Origin: Saccharomonospora viridis DSM 43017
Lineage (GTDB): Bacteria; Actinomycetota; Actinomycetes; Mycobacteriales; Pseudonocardiaceae
Direction of reading: 5' to 3'
DNA: 64,000 nt
Assembly: GCF_000023865.1 (NCBI RefSeq)
Contig: NC_013159.1
Span: 770,001-834,000, forward strand
Shown: positions 36,984 through 45,418 of the stretch, piece by piece
How positions within the stretch are numbered: position 1 is the first letter of the stretch
Layout: every line of letters begins with the position of its first letter
Made by a program: the position numbers and the translations under genes
Notes under the pieces: generated by a model
Database searches by the model: none
Told to the model about the DNA's origin: nothing
What the model saw: the letters and a program-made list of their open reading frames with translations, nothing else

Positions 36984-37728
36984 GGGGGCCAAGGCGGTCG
37001 CCAAAGCTCGGGGAGGCGGCGACACCAAGCGCATCGCCGTGATCGTCGGTGTGGTGGTGTTGGTGCTGGCGGTCGTGACCGGCGGTCTCATTTGGACCAA
37101 CGCGTCCAAGAACGCCACCGAGGGGCAGACGATCCCCACCGAGTCGGTGCAGGCCGACTTCCCCGAGCGTCGGGACGGGGCCGTCGTGGTGCTCGGGGAG
37201 GAGGACGCTCCCGCCACGATCGACGTCTACGCCGACTTCCTGTGCCCCGCGTGCGCGATGTTCGAGCAACAGTACGGGGAGCAGATCAAAAAGAAGGTCG
37301 AGCAGGGCCAGCTGACGGTGCGGCAGCACATGCTGCCGATGTTGACGAAGCAGTCCGACCCGCCCGGCTACTCGCTGGACGCGGCCAACGCGGCGCTGCT
37401 CGCGGCCGACGAGGGCAAGTTCATCGAGTTCCACGACAGTCTGTTCGCCCACCAGCCCGAGGAGGGCAAGCGCGGCTACGACAAGGAACAGCTCATCCAA
37501 CTCGGCCGTGACCTGGGCATCACCAGTGACGCCTTCGCGGACGGGGTGCGCCAAGGCAAGTACGACGACCTGTTGCAGCAGGAGATGGACCGGGTCACCA
37601 AGGACACCAGCCTGCACCGGGATTTCGGCGGGGGACAGCGGGGCTTCGGCACACCCACGGTGGTCGCGAACGGTGAGCTCGTGGACCTGAGTGACCCCGC
37701 CTGGCTCGACAAGGTCGTGTCGTCGTAG
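36922..37728 (+). CDS. DsbA-like thiol-disulfide oxidoreductase, membrane-anchored
   Basis: 268 residues. A very basic cytosolic segment (1-36) precedes one transmembrane helix (about 38-58, IAVIVGVVVLVLAVVTGGLI). An extracytoplasmic thioredoxin fold of the DsbA/DSBA-thioredoxin_4 type follows with redox motif CPAC (C108, C111) and the cis-proline region GFGTPTVVANGELV. It probably introduces or isomerises disulfides in exported proteins, with the overlapping MauE-like protein as re-oxidising partner (inference). GTG at 36922 has aaagga upstream. Confidence 0.88.
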   Translation: MGGAERTAKKRRRQQLAAKSEGAKAVAKARGGGDTKRIAVIVGVVVLVLAVVTGGLIWTNASKNATEGQTIPTESVQADFPERRDGAVVVLGEEDAPATIDVYADFLCPACAMFEQQYGEQIKKKVEQGQLTVRQHMLPMLTKQSDPPGYSLDAANAALLAADEGKFIEFHDSLFAHQPEEGKRGYDKEQLIQLGRDLGITSDAFADGVRQGKYDDLLQQEMDRVTKDTSLHRDFGGGQRGFGTPTVVANGELVDLSDPAWLDKVVSS

Positions 37729-37834
37729 CGCGAAGGCGCGCAAGGACGTGTGAGGACACGGACAGGACGGGTGAGGCGTCCGAAGCGGTCGATTCCGAGA
37801 CCGTCGAGCCGAATCGACGATCTTCCCCTCGCGT

Positions 37835-37869
37835 GCACTCTGGGTGTTCTAGTTTTATACCCGGAGTGC
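37835..37869. promoter_or_regulatory. inverted repeat upstream of the secretion-like operon
   Basis: gcactctgggt (37835-37845) and acccggagtgc (37859-37869) form an 11-bp inverted repeat with one mismatch around an AT-richer 13-base centre (gttctagttttat). It lies 63 bases before the operon's first start, where an operator over a -10 element would be expected. The rest of 37729-37931 shows no gene. Confidence 0.4.
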
Positions 37870-37931
37870 GCGCGGGTGGGGGGAACCGTACCGGGGCCGA
37901 TCGCGTCGCACTCCAAGCGAAGGAGGGTGAC

Positions 37932-38273
37932 GTGGACGGCACACCACATGCGGGTTTCTGGGTCGAGGAAGGCGCCTACGACCATTACGCGCGGAGTATC
38001 GATCCGACGGGGGACGACGTCCGGCAAGCGGCCGATCGGCACGTGACACCGAATGTCGAACTGTCGGGTGACGGCTTGTCGATGCTGGGGGCCGAATCGG
38101 GACTGTCCGGCGCGTACACCGCTCGCATGCGAAACATCCAGGAGCGGTTGAGCAGGCTGGGTGGCAATTGGCAGCGCATGGCTGACGCCGCGCGTCGCAC
38201 CAGCGCGAACTACGAGGTCGTCGAAGCGGAACAGCAGGCCACCATCGAACGCCTGGGCAAGGAATTGAGATGA
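37932..38273 (+). CDS. small WXG100-like helical protein
   Basis: 113 residues from GTG at 37932 with aaggagg seven bases upstream. The C-terminal two thirds is a helical hairpin candidate (RMRNIQERLSRLGGNWQRM followed by ADAARRTSANYEVVEAEQQATIERL). A Trp lies near the turn, which recalls WXG100/ESX substrates, though a strict W-x-G is absent. No signal peptide. It overlaps the NlpC/P60 gene by four bases. I infer a substrate or partner in type VII-like secretion; family membership is unproven. Confidence 0.6.
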   Translation: MDGTPHAGFWVEEGAYDHYARSIDPTGDDVRQAADRHVTPNVELSGDGLSMLGAESGLSGAYTARMRNIQERLSRLGGNWQRMADAARRTSANYEVVEAEQQATIERLGKELR

Positions 38274-39388
38274 CGGAGACGGCGGAAGTCACGAGAGCGG
38301 CACTGGATCTGCCCAACCAGTTCGCGCGTCGCATGCGCACCGATGACGCGGCGATCGGCGCCGCGATGAGCGGACAGGCCGCGTTGCGCACCTCGCTGGA
38401 CGGTGTTCGCAGCACGGCGGAGGCGCAGCGTGTGCTGTTGGCGGAGCGGTCGGCGGGGCATGCCACGGACAACGCCGTCGGTACTGCGCAGGCGCTGGAG
38501 CAGGAAGTACAGGCGTTACTCGACGAGAGCGTCGAGATCGAGAACGCGGTGGCCGAGGCCGCGGAGGCGCTCAAGGTGGGCCAGGTCGAGAACGACCGGG
38601 TCCGCGAGGAGATCATCCGCGAGATCAGCAGGACCATGAAGGCCGTCGCGGCGGTCCGGCAGACCCCACCCGTGCCCACGGGCGGTCAGATCGCGGTGCG
38701 GGAACTCATGGTGGCGCTGCAACAGAAGATCGCCGAACTGACCGGGGAATCCGCCGACATCAGTGAGCGCACGCTGGCCACGCTCACCGACATCGCGAGC
38801 AGGCTCGGTTCCGACAGCGGGGCCACCAGCCTCAGCAGTGCGAGTACCGAGGTCGCGTCGTCGTTCAACTCGCAGGGAGCCGGCGGGGGCGGCGGCGGAG
38901 GTGGCGGCACCGGTGGCGGCGGGGGCGGCGGTGGCGGTGGCGTGGTGATGAAACCGCGTCTGCCCGTGGCGATCCCGCCGCAGCCCGGCACCGGGGTCAA
39001 GATCAACCTGCCGAACGGTTCGACGGTGGAGGCCCCCAACGAGACGGCGGCGAAGGCGGTGCGCGCCGCGCTGTCGCAGCTCGGCGTTCCGTACGTCTGG
39101 GGCGGCACCGCGCGCGGTGTGGGCCTGGACTGCAGTGGGCTCACCATGACGTCGTACCTCGAGGCGGGACTGGAGATCCCCCGGTTGGCGCGGGATCAGG
39201 CCGTGGGGGCGGAGGTTCCGTCACAGGATCAGTTGTTGCCCGGGGACCTCGTGGTGTGGTCGGGGCATGTCGCGATGGTGATCGGGGACGGCCTCATGAT
39301 CGAGGCGGGGGACCCGGTGAGTATCAACCCGATCCGCACGACGAACGCGGGACAGCAGTTCATCGGGTTCTTCCGGCCGACCGGATGA
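38270..39388 (+). CDS. NlpC/P60 peptidoglycan hydrolase with coiled-coil N-terminal region
   Basis: 372 residues. The first 200 are helical and coiled-coil-like with no signal peptide. A glycine-rich linker follows (about 204-224). A NlpC/P60 domain (about 260-372) has catalytic C288 in GLDCSGLTMTSY and H333 in GHVAMVIGDG. It would cleave stem peptides of the cell wall, yet carries no Sec or Tat signal. With the small helical protein upstream this suggests export through a type VII-like route. ATG overlaps the preceding stop. Confidence 0.82.
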   Translation: MTETAEVTRAALDLPNQFARRMRTDDAAIGAAMSGQAALRTSLDGVRSTAEAQRVLLAERSAGHATDNAVGTAQALEQEVQALLDESVEIENAVAEAAEALKVGQVENDRVREEIIREISRTMKAVAAVRQTPPVPTGGQIAVRELMVALQQKIAELTGESADISERTLATLTDIASRLGSDSGATSLSSASTEVASSFNSQGAGGGGGGGGGTGGGGGGGGGGVVMKPRLPVAIPPQPGTGVKINLPNGSTVEAPNETAAKAVRAALSQLGVPYVWGGTARGVGLDCSGLTMTSYLEAGLEIPRLARDQAVGAEVPSQDQLLPGDLVVWSGHVAMVIGDGLMIEAGDPVSINPIRTTNAGQQFIGFFRPTG

Positions 39389-39452
39389 AGCCGGCCGGGC
39401 CGGGTATGAGTGCCGGCGGGAAGCCGCGGGCGATTCACGATAGGGGTTCTCG

Positions 39453-39845
39453 GTGGAGATCGACGTCGAACGGGAAGCGGAGCGGATCGACGAACAGGTG
39501 CGGCGCACCTCGAAGCGGGCGGCGGAGCAGTTCTCCCGGGTGGGCAGCGTCGGTGGGCGGGCGGAATCGGGTGACGGCGCGATCCAGGTCGAGGTCGCGC
39601 CCGGGGGCCTGCTCACGGAGGTCCGGTTGACGCATGCGGCACTCCGGTCGGGGACCGACGCGCTCGCCCAGCAGATCCTGACGTTGGCGCACACGGCGAC
39701 ACGACGGGCGGGTGACCGGATGTATCGGGCGTTGTCGCCGGTGCTGGGACCGGAGGGTGACGCCACGTTGGCCTCGCTGGGGTACGAGCCGTTGCCCGAC
39801 GACGAGGACGACGAGATGGGTTCGTCGGTGTTCGGCAGACGGTGA
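39453..39845 (+). CDS. YbaB/EbfC-like protein (first copy)
   Basis: 130 residues. The fold marks are a long N-terminal helix (EAERIDEQVRRTSKRAAEQF), the strand IQVEVAPGGLLTEVRLTHAAL and a second helix, as in YbaB/EbfC nucleoid-associated proteins. The C-terminal tail is acidic. Related EspL-type proteins belong to ESX secretion clusters, which fits the neighbours. GTG start at 39453. Confidence 0.7.
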   Translation: MEIDVEREAERIDEQVRRTSKRAAEQFSRVGSVGGRAESGDGAIQVEVAPGGLLTEVRLTHAALRSGTDALAQQILTLAHTATRRAGDRMYRALSPVLGPEGDATLASLGYEPLPDDEDDEMGSSVFGRR

Positions 39846-39854
39846 GGAGCAACG

Positions 39855-40430
39855 GTGATCGAGCAGGTGCCGGTGGGTGGGGGAAGCACCAAGGAGCTGA
39901 TCGAACAGGCGCGGACGAGGCGGGACGCGCTGTCGTCCGTGGACGCGCTCATGGCCAAGGCCACGGGCACGGCCCACGACGTCGACAACACCGTCGAGGT
40001 GACGGTGGACGCGCGGGGCAAGTTGCTTCGGCTGTGGCTCGCGCCCGCGGCGGCGAACTGGGGGCCTGAGCGACTCGGTTCGCTCATCGTGGAAGTGGCG
40101 CACGTGGCCATGCAGGAGGCCGTTCAGGCGAGCTACAACATGGTGGCGTTGCAGCTCGGCGAGGACATGACGTACCTCATCGAGCGGTTGTCCGGCATGC
40201 CCGCGCCCGCCCGCGATCCGAATGCCGATCCGGGCATCACGGTGGAGGAGTTCCAACGGCGGCGGGAGGAGCGGCTGCGGGAGGCCGAACGGCGCGCGGG
40301 CGGTACCGCGCAGCCGGGTCGCGACGGCGTGACCGGCGGTTCGAGGAGCAGGGCCGACGACCACGGCGGCTACGACGACGACTACGACCTCGACACGTTC
40401 GACCCGGCGACGCTGCGTTCGGACCGGTAG
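39855..40430 (+). CDS. YbaB/EbfC-like protein (second copy)
   Basis: 191 residues. The core again shows helix-strand-strand-helix with NTVEVTVDARGKLLRLWLAP, then a helix to SGMPAPARDPNADPG. A charged, disordered-looking tail of about 60 residues follows. It is nine bases after the first copy and the two may form a heteromer. It ends the operon just before tRNA-Ala. Confidence 0.7.
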   Translation: MIEQVPVGGGSTKELIEQARTRRDALSSVDALMAKATGTAHDVDNTVEVTVDARGKLLRLWLAPAAANWGPERLGSLIVEVAHVAMQEAVQASYNMVALQLGEDMTYLIERLSGMPAPARDPNADPGITVEEFQRRREERLREAERRAGGTAQPGRDGVTGGSRSRADDHGGYDDDYDLDTFDPATLRSDR

Positions 40431-40488
40431 GTGACCCCCCTGTGCAACCGGCGTTTTCGGCCCTGTATAGTTGTACCCGCAACAGCAC

Positions 40489-40561
40489 GGGGCTATGGCG
40501 CAGCTGGTAGCGCACCTCACTGGCAGTGAGGGGGTCAGGGGTTCGAGTCCCCTTAGCTCCA
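40489..40561 (+). tRNA. tRNA-Ala (GGC)
   Basis: A 73-base cloverleaf with anticodon GGC in the loop ctggcag and stem cctca/tgagg. The acceptor stem ggggcta/tagctcc carries the G3-U70 alanine identity pair. CCA is not encoded. A -10-like tatagt is at 40466-40471. The adjacent decayed region starts directly behind its terminator. Confidence 0.97.
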
Positions 40562-40578
40562 CCCAATCGAAAACGTTC

Positions 40579-40612
40579 GAACCTTGCCCCGTGTGATCGC
40601 GGGGCAAGGTTC
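40579..40612 (+). terminator. terminator of tRNA-Ala
   Basis: A perfect 13-bp stem (gaaccttgccccg with cggggcaaggttc) and an eight-base loop, followed by tttcgttg. Confidence 0.88.
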
Positions 40613-40654
40613 TTTCGTTGTGTGCGCTGGTCTTGGCCGTGAGGATCGTGGCGA

Positions 40655-40830
40655 TCGTTTGTTCGGTTCGAGGGTCGCCTGCTCGTCATCGTCGATGGTG
40701 ATGCGGTCGGACAGGGCGCGGTTGAGCATGCGGCGTCCGGCGGGTTCGGCTTTCGCGTGGCTGTTGTGGAGGTCGATGAGGAGCCCGAGGATGTCGTCGA
40801 GTCCGACCTTCGCGTTCTCGTAGTCGTGGA
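40655..40830 (-). pseudogene. remnant of a serine recombinase C-terminus
   Basis: Read leftward, a stretch around ILGLLIDLHNSHAK followed by EPAGRRMLNRALSDRITIDDD resembles the C-terminal end of large serine recombinases, where a leucine-rich helix is followed by (R)xLLNQAFFxxIxVD-type sequence. There is no catalytic domain and the flanks do not continue the fold. It points at the tRNA-Ala gene, suggesting a former integrated element. Moderate to low certainty. Confidence 0.4.
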
Positions 40831-41173
40831 GAGGTTCCCAAGCCGATTCGTGACGTGGTGAGGGTCGGCACGGATGCGATGCTCGATCTCGAGTGGCTCG
40901 AGCGGGCCAGCAACCGGCGGGATGACCCTTGCGGCCATGAGGTGCGCCGGGAAGATCAGCAGGGGACGAGACGGACAACGGGCAGAAGGTGTGACCGTCA
41001 GGCTCCACGATGAACCCGACGTGTCTGTCCTTCCCATCCCCGCAGGAGGTGTCGGCGGGAGGGCACAGCAGGGAACGTGGTTTTCGTGCCGCACAACAGG
41101 GGGCTTCTGGCGAGTACCCCACCCGATCGCAGGCCCGGCGGGGCCGTGGCGGGGCCGGGGGTGTTCTCGACGT
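40831..41173. other. no gene recognised
   Basis: About 340 bases with no frame that resembles a protein family I know. Composition is still high-GC, so several frames stay open by chance. Confidence 0.5.
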
Positions 41174-41840
41174 TCATGTGCGGGCGGACCGATACTGCGA
41201 CGTGGTGATACCGAACCGTTGCCGGAGCCACTCAGCAGCTACCCGAGGATCACCCCATCCCACGCTTCGTACCGCGCATGCCTCGGACATGTCGGTCTCC
41301 TCGATCGGACGAGCAAACTCCGTCACGCGAATCTCCGTGAGGTACCGCATCGGCCGCGTACCGGCGTGACGAACGAACAAGCGGGTCAGATGCGTGCAGG
41401 ACGCGCGACCTCCCGCGCCGAAGAAGCCACCGGCCACGGCCCGCTCGGATGCGCACGTAGCACCCGCTACCGCTTTCCCGATATGACCCACGGCCGCGGG
41501 ATGAGCGAGGTGTTCCGATCTCCGCTCCTCCATGAAACCCTCCGTGCGGGCATCCGGGGCGAGGAGGACAGGTAGCACCGCGCCGACCCACTGGGCGAGC
41601 AGTTCGCTGGTGTGGGTCGTGACCAGCTCCGACGGCAACTGGCCATCGTTAGCGGCTCATCCGTCGCCATCTCCGACGAGTTCAGCCGCGCTTTCCCGGC
41701 ATGAGGCACCAAGGGCGCGCCATTCCGGTCATCAGGATGCGTGCCCGGGTGCACGCGCCGTTTCACCGGCAGGAACCAGGCCATCTGCGTCCGCCCCAGC
41801 GCCTCGTCCGCGTAGATCGTCCACACGCGAACCTCCGGCT
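41174..41840 (-). pseudogene. frameshifted AraC-family regulator
   Basis: The C-terminal helix-turn-helix domain is readable in one frame (41174-41500): HLTRLFVRHAGTRPMRYLTE, then a second helix-turn-helix containing SVGWGDPRVAAEWLRQRFG. The N-terminal sensor part is in another frame (about 41640-41826): VWTIYADEALGRTQMAWFLP then VKRRVHPGTHPDD. A frameshift near 41560-41640 separates them. The DNA-binding half remains intact but probably is not translated with its sensor. Confidence 0.6.
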
Positions 41841-42258
41841 CGGGGATGAGCCGGCATCACCGTCCGGCACCGACGGCCATCGCCGAACCGGCCCGCAGGG
41901 ACGTGTTGCCCTGGGCGGTATGGCTCTCACAGGCACCGTCGACGATATCCGGAATTTTGGCCTGTGAACATACCGCACGTGTCGTCGGGAGCCGCCGCAC
42001 CATCTCGATCGCCGTGACCTGCACAGGCGAGCTCGACACAGGGTGGGAGCCCTGGGATTTCAGTACAGGTAAATAGATTCCGCGAACTATGTCCGTCCTT
42101 TTTGTATTCCTGACACGGTGATTAGCCGTTGTCGTTGTATTCCGATCTCTCTTTGGTGATCCAGCGCTGTTTCCTGTGCGCGTTCGACCGAAAACCCTCG
42201 GGTGGGTCACCGGGACAGGGGCCGCGCCCTGGCGCCACGCACCTTCTCCACGTACAAG
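41841..42258. other. region upstream of the MFS gene, no intact gene
   Basis: About 420 bases. A leftward frame with PDIVDGACESHTAQGNTSLR looks as if it was once coding, but I cannot place it in a family and it has no credible start. The last part is the promoter region of the MFS gene. Confidence 0.45.
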
Positions 42259-42291
42259 TTGAACCATGGTACAACTTGTACTATGGTTCAA
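42259..42291 (+). promoter_or_regulatory. two tandem TetR operators before the MFS gene
   Basis: Two 16-bp near-palindromes, ttgaaccatggtacaa (42259-42274) and ttgtactatggttcaa (42276-42291), lie 17 bases apart, directly before the MFS start. Common pattern ttgWacYatggtWcaa. A third copy precedes the tetR gene. The divergent spacing and AT-rich character against GC-rich surroundings support operator function. Confidence 0.75.
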
Positions 42292-42293
42292 GA

Positions 42294-43841
42294 ATGACTG
42301 AATCCCGGGGGGAAATGTCGATGCACCAGCGTTCCGCGGCACCTGCCGGTGCTCGGGCGGGGATGGCGCTGTTGGCGCTTCCCACGTTTCTGCTGGGGCT
42401 GGACGTGACGGTGCTGTACCTGGTGTTGCCCGCTATGGCGGCCGATTTGGCTCCGTCGGCGACACAGGTGCTGTGGATCATGGACGCCTACGGATTCCTG
42501 CTCGCGGGCTTTCTTGTCACGATGGGAACGTTGGGCGATCGGGTGGGGCGGCGCCGCCTTCTGATGATCGGGATCGCGGCTTTCGCTGCCGTGTCGGTAT
42601 TCGCCGCGTTCGTCCCGACTGCGGAGCTGTTGATCGCTGCGCGTGCGCTGCTGGGTGTCGCGGGTGCGACCTTGATGCCCTCGACCCTGGCGCTGATCTC
42701 GAACATGTTCCCTGATCCCCGGCAGCGTGCCGTGGCGATCGGCGTGTGGGCCACGATGTTCGCCGGCGGTATGGCCGCCGGGCCGATCCTGGGCGGTGTG
42801 CTGGTGGAGACCTTCTGGTGGGGAGCGGCGTTCTTGGTGGCCGTGCCGATCGCCGTTGTCGTACTGCTGCTCGGTCCAGCGGTACTGCCCGAGTACCGCG
42901 ATGGGTGCGGCGAGCGGGTCGATCTGGTCAGCGTGGCACTGTCTTTGGCGGCGGTCCTGCCGATCGTCTACGCCGTCAAGCGGGTAGCGGACTACGGGTT
43001 GAGCGTCAGCGTCATCGTCGGTGCCGTCATGGGAACGCTCGCGGGGTGGGGATTCTGGCGTCGACAGCGCCGCTCGGATAACCCTCTGCTGGACGTCGCA
43101 CTGTTCCGCAATACGGCGTTCAGCGTGGCGCTGACGGTCCTGCTCGTCGGCCTCGTTGGCGTGGGCGGCAGCATGTATCTGGTCACCCAGTATCTGCAAC
43201 TGGTCGAGGGTCTGAGCCCGTTTGTCGCAGGCCTGTGGATGGGACCTCCCGCGCTCGCGATGTTCATCGCCGCCATCGGGGCACCACTGCTGGCGCGGCA
43301 CATCCGGCCCGGTTACATCATGGGCGGCATCCTGTCCGTCTCTTGCGTCGGCTACCTACTCCTGGCCAGCGCTGGTCTGGACGATGAACTTCCTGTTGCG
43401 GTCGGGTTCGCCTTCGTCTACCTCGGCCTCGGTGCGATCGCAGCCTTGGGAACCGACATCGTGGTTGGAACGGCACCGGCCTCGAAGTCCGGATCGGCGG
43501 CCTCCCTATCTGAGACCGTGCAAGAACTGGGGATCACGATCGGCGTGGCAGTCCTTGGCAGTCTCACCACCGCCGTCTACCGATCTCAACTGACCACTCC
43601 CGATGGCCTCGCCCGTGACGAGGTCGCTGCTTTCACCGACAGCCTCAGCGCCGCCACCGCCATCGCCGATCAGCTCCCGGCCGGCGCGCTCGTCGAAGCG
43701 CAGCAAGCCTTCACCATGGGCCTGAACATCGCCTCCGGCGTCGCCGGAGGCGCGATCGTGGTTGTCGCCGTTCTCTGCATGCGTATGCTGCGTCACGTGC
43801 CAAGACTCGGTCAGCCGAAACAACCGAATCCCAAAGTTTGA
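42294..43841 (+). CDS. MFS drug efflux transporter, DHA2 family
   Basis: 515 residues with 14 hydrophobic segments. Motif A is MGTLGDRVGRRRLL (between helices 2 and 3), antiporter motif C-like GGMAAGPILGGVLVE follows, and LDVTVLYLVLPAM in helix 1 is typical of the QacA/SmvA-like DHA2 group. It exports hydrophobic or cationic drugs in exchange for protons; the substrate is unknown. ATG at 42294 or 42315/42321 may be used (ggggga precedes the last). It is probably repressed by the TetR protein encoded just downstream. Confidence 0.9.
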   Translation: MTESRGEMSMHQRSAAPAGARAGMALLALPTFLLGLDVTVLYLVLPAMAADLAPSATQVLWIMDAYGFLLAGFLVTMGTLGDRVGRRRLLMIGIAAFAAVSVFAAFVPTAELLIAARALLGVAGATLMPSTLALISNMFPDPRQRAVAIGVWATMFAGGMAAGPILGGVLVETFWWGAAFLVAVPIAVVVLLLGPAVLPEYRDGCGERVDLVSVALSLAAVLPIVYAVKRVADYGLSVSVIVGAVMGTLAGWGFWRRQRRSDNPLLDVALFRNTAFSVALTVLLVGLVGVGGSMYLVTQYLQLVEGLSPFVAGLWMGPPALAMFIAAIGAPLLARHIRPGYIMGGILSVSCVGYLLLASAGLDDELPVAVGFAFVYLGLGAIAALGTDIVVGTAPASKSGSAASLSETVQELGITIGVAVLGSLTTAVYRSQLTTPDGLARDEVAAFTDSLSAATAIADQLPAGALVEAQQAFTMGLNIASGVAGGAIVVVAVLCMRMLRHVPRLGQPKQPNPKV

Positions 43842-43853
43842 ACGATGGTTCGA
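43838..43853 (+). promoter_or_regulatory. third TetR operator copy, before tetR
   Basis: ttgaacgatggttcga matches the two operators upstream of the MFS gene at 14 of 16 positions or better. It overlaps the MFS stop codon and lies 27 bases before the tetR start, so the repressor likely controls itself as well. Confidence 0.65.
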
Positions 43854-43879
43854 CTACCCTGGCAATCAGGGAGGGTGAC

Positions 43880-44440
43880 ATGGCCGACGAAGACGGACAC
43901 GTTGACGGGCGTTTCGCGCGGGGCGCGAAACGCCGAGCCGAGATCATCGAGGCCACCCTCGCCGTCGTCACCCGCGACGGTGCAGCGGGTGTCACTCATC
44001 GCACGGTCGCGAAGCAGGCGGGCATCACCACCAGTCTGAGCACCTACTACTTCGCCACCCTCGACGATTTGCTCGTCGCCGCCCTCACCAGTGTCGCCGA
44101 CACCTATTCGGCGAAAATCAGGGCGATCATCGACGCACCCGGCGACAAGCTCACCGGCCTGGCCGAGCTCATCGCCGAGACCGCTGGCCCCGGACGCGAA
44201 CGCGCACTCGCAGAACGTGAACTCGCCACCCTCGCCGCCCGCAGACCTGCACTTCGTCCCGTTGCCCGCCGTTGGCGAGAGGACATCGCCGAACTCGCCG
44301 CCACCCTCACCGACGACCCCACCGCCATCGATGCCCTTGTCGCGGCCTCTGACGGACTCTGCACTGCCATCCTCCTGGACAACGCACCCGCTGACCCCGA
44401 CCGAATCCGTCTTGTACTGCAAAAAGCACTAGCTAACTGA
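43880..44440 (+). CDS. TetR family repressor of the MFS pump
   Basis: 186 residues from ATG at 43880 with agggaggg upstream. The helix-turn-helix is AAGVTHRTVAKQAGITTSLS followed by TYYFATLDDLLVAAL (about 25-75). The C-terminal ligand-binding helical domain is normal in length (LTGLAELIAETAGPGRERAL). Three near-identical palindromes flank the MFS and tetR starts, which argues for a ligand-released repressor of both genes. Confidence 0.9.
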   Translation: MADEDGHVDGRFARGAKRRAEIIEATLAVVTRDGAAGVTHRTVAKQAGITTSLSTYYFATLDDLLVAALTSVADTYSAKIRAIIDAPGDKLTGLAELIAETAGPGRERALAERELATLAARRPALRPVARRWREDIAELAATLTDDPTAIDALVAASDGLCTAILLDNAPADPDRIRLVLQKALAN

Positions 44441-44447
44441 TTCACCC

Positions 44448-44464
44448 CGGTCCCGTTGGGACCG
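44448..44464 (+). terminator. small hairpin after tetR
   Basis: A perfect 7-bp stem (cggtccc with gggaccg) around a gtt loop, seven bases after the stop. Weak evidence for termination. Confidence 0.4.
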
Positions 44465-44490
44465 ATCGTCGAACGGGGAAGGGCACGAAC

Positions 44491-44770
44491 GTGCGCTCGA
44501 TGCCGGGGAAGTTGGCATTGCGTAGTGAGTCGAGCGGGTCGCGGTCAACCTGTTCGTCAAGGGTCTGGACCACCGGCGGGATCTCTGCTCATTTCGCCGA
44601 GGTGTACGGTGCCTCGATCAGCGCACGGTCCTTCGGACCACCGACAGAGTGCTCGAGGGGTCGACCACCCGGGCCGGTCGGCCGCTGCAACCGGTATACG
44701 TGACGATCTTCATCGACGCGGTCTACGTCAGGGTCCGCGACGGTAGGTCGGCGACCAGTCGTTCCACGCC
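44491..44770 (+). pseudogene. IS256-family transposase remnant
   Basis: One frame (from 44491) reads TTGGISAHFAEVYGASIS, matching the conserved TxGEIxAHFAEVYGAxVS region of IS256-type transposases. A second frame (about 44650-44750) continues with VYVTIFIDAVYVRVRDG, which contains the first catalytic aspartate motif. Both ends are missing and a frameshift lies between the pieces. It sits between the intact tetR gene and the truncated pair, so it may have driven that rearrangement. Confidence 0.65.
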
Positions 44771-44824
44771 GTCATCGCGTTCTTCCGCCCTTCTTCGAGT
44801 GCAGGGATCGTGTTCGCTTCCTTT

Positions 44825-45415
44825 TCACGGAGCGGGCTGGTCTTGCGTGCCCTGGTTCGGCTGCTTTGCGGCGGTGTCATTGGAGTCTCCGGTTCGGGGG
44901 TGGCGTAGCCAGAGTGTGGTCATGAGTGCGAGCGCGAGTGCGAGTGTTGCGCAGACGAGGGCGACGGTGTTGAAGGAGGAGGAGAAGGCGTCGCGTGCGG
45001 CGGCCAGGAGGGCGTCGGCGAGGTTGGGTGGTAAGGCCTCGGCTGCATGTTGTGCAGCCGGGAGTCCGTCCAGCGCGCTGTCTCGTACGGCGGTATCGAG
45101 TCTGCCGGGCATGGTGTCTGTGAGCGTGGAGCGATAGAGAGCGGTGAGGATGGTGCCCATGACGGCGATGCCGAGTGCGACCCCCAGTTCACCGCTGGTT
45201 TCGGAGAGGGCGGCAGCGGAGCCGGCGCGTTCCTCCGGGGCGGACCCGACGACGAGGTCGACGGTGAGGACGGTCGTTGGGCTCAGGCCCAGTACTGCGA
45301 ATGCGCCGCCGACGACGACGATCCAATGGGGGCGGTCGGGTGCGGCTTGGGTCAATGTGAGGTAGCCGGCTATCGAGATGGCTGCTCCGGCCGTGATGAC
45401 GACGGCCGGGCTCGC
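44825..45415 (-). pseudogene. truncated DHA2 MFS transporter (C-terminal part)
   Basis: The frame holds only the last third of an MFS protein: DRASPAVVITAGAAISIAGY, then GLSPTTVLTVDLVVGSAP, SETSGELGVALGIAVMG and a final helix VALVCATLALALALMTTLW, ending in a hydrophilic tail. Helices 1 to about 9 are absent. Homology stops abruptly near 45415, where a TetR fragment begins on the other strand. It is related to but not a copy of the intact pump upstream. Confidence 0.75.
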
Positions 45416-45418
45416 GCG

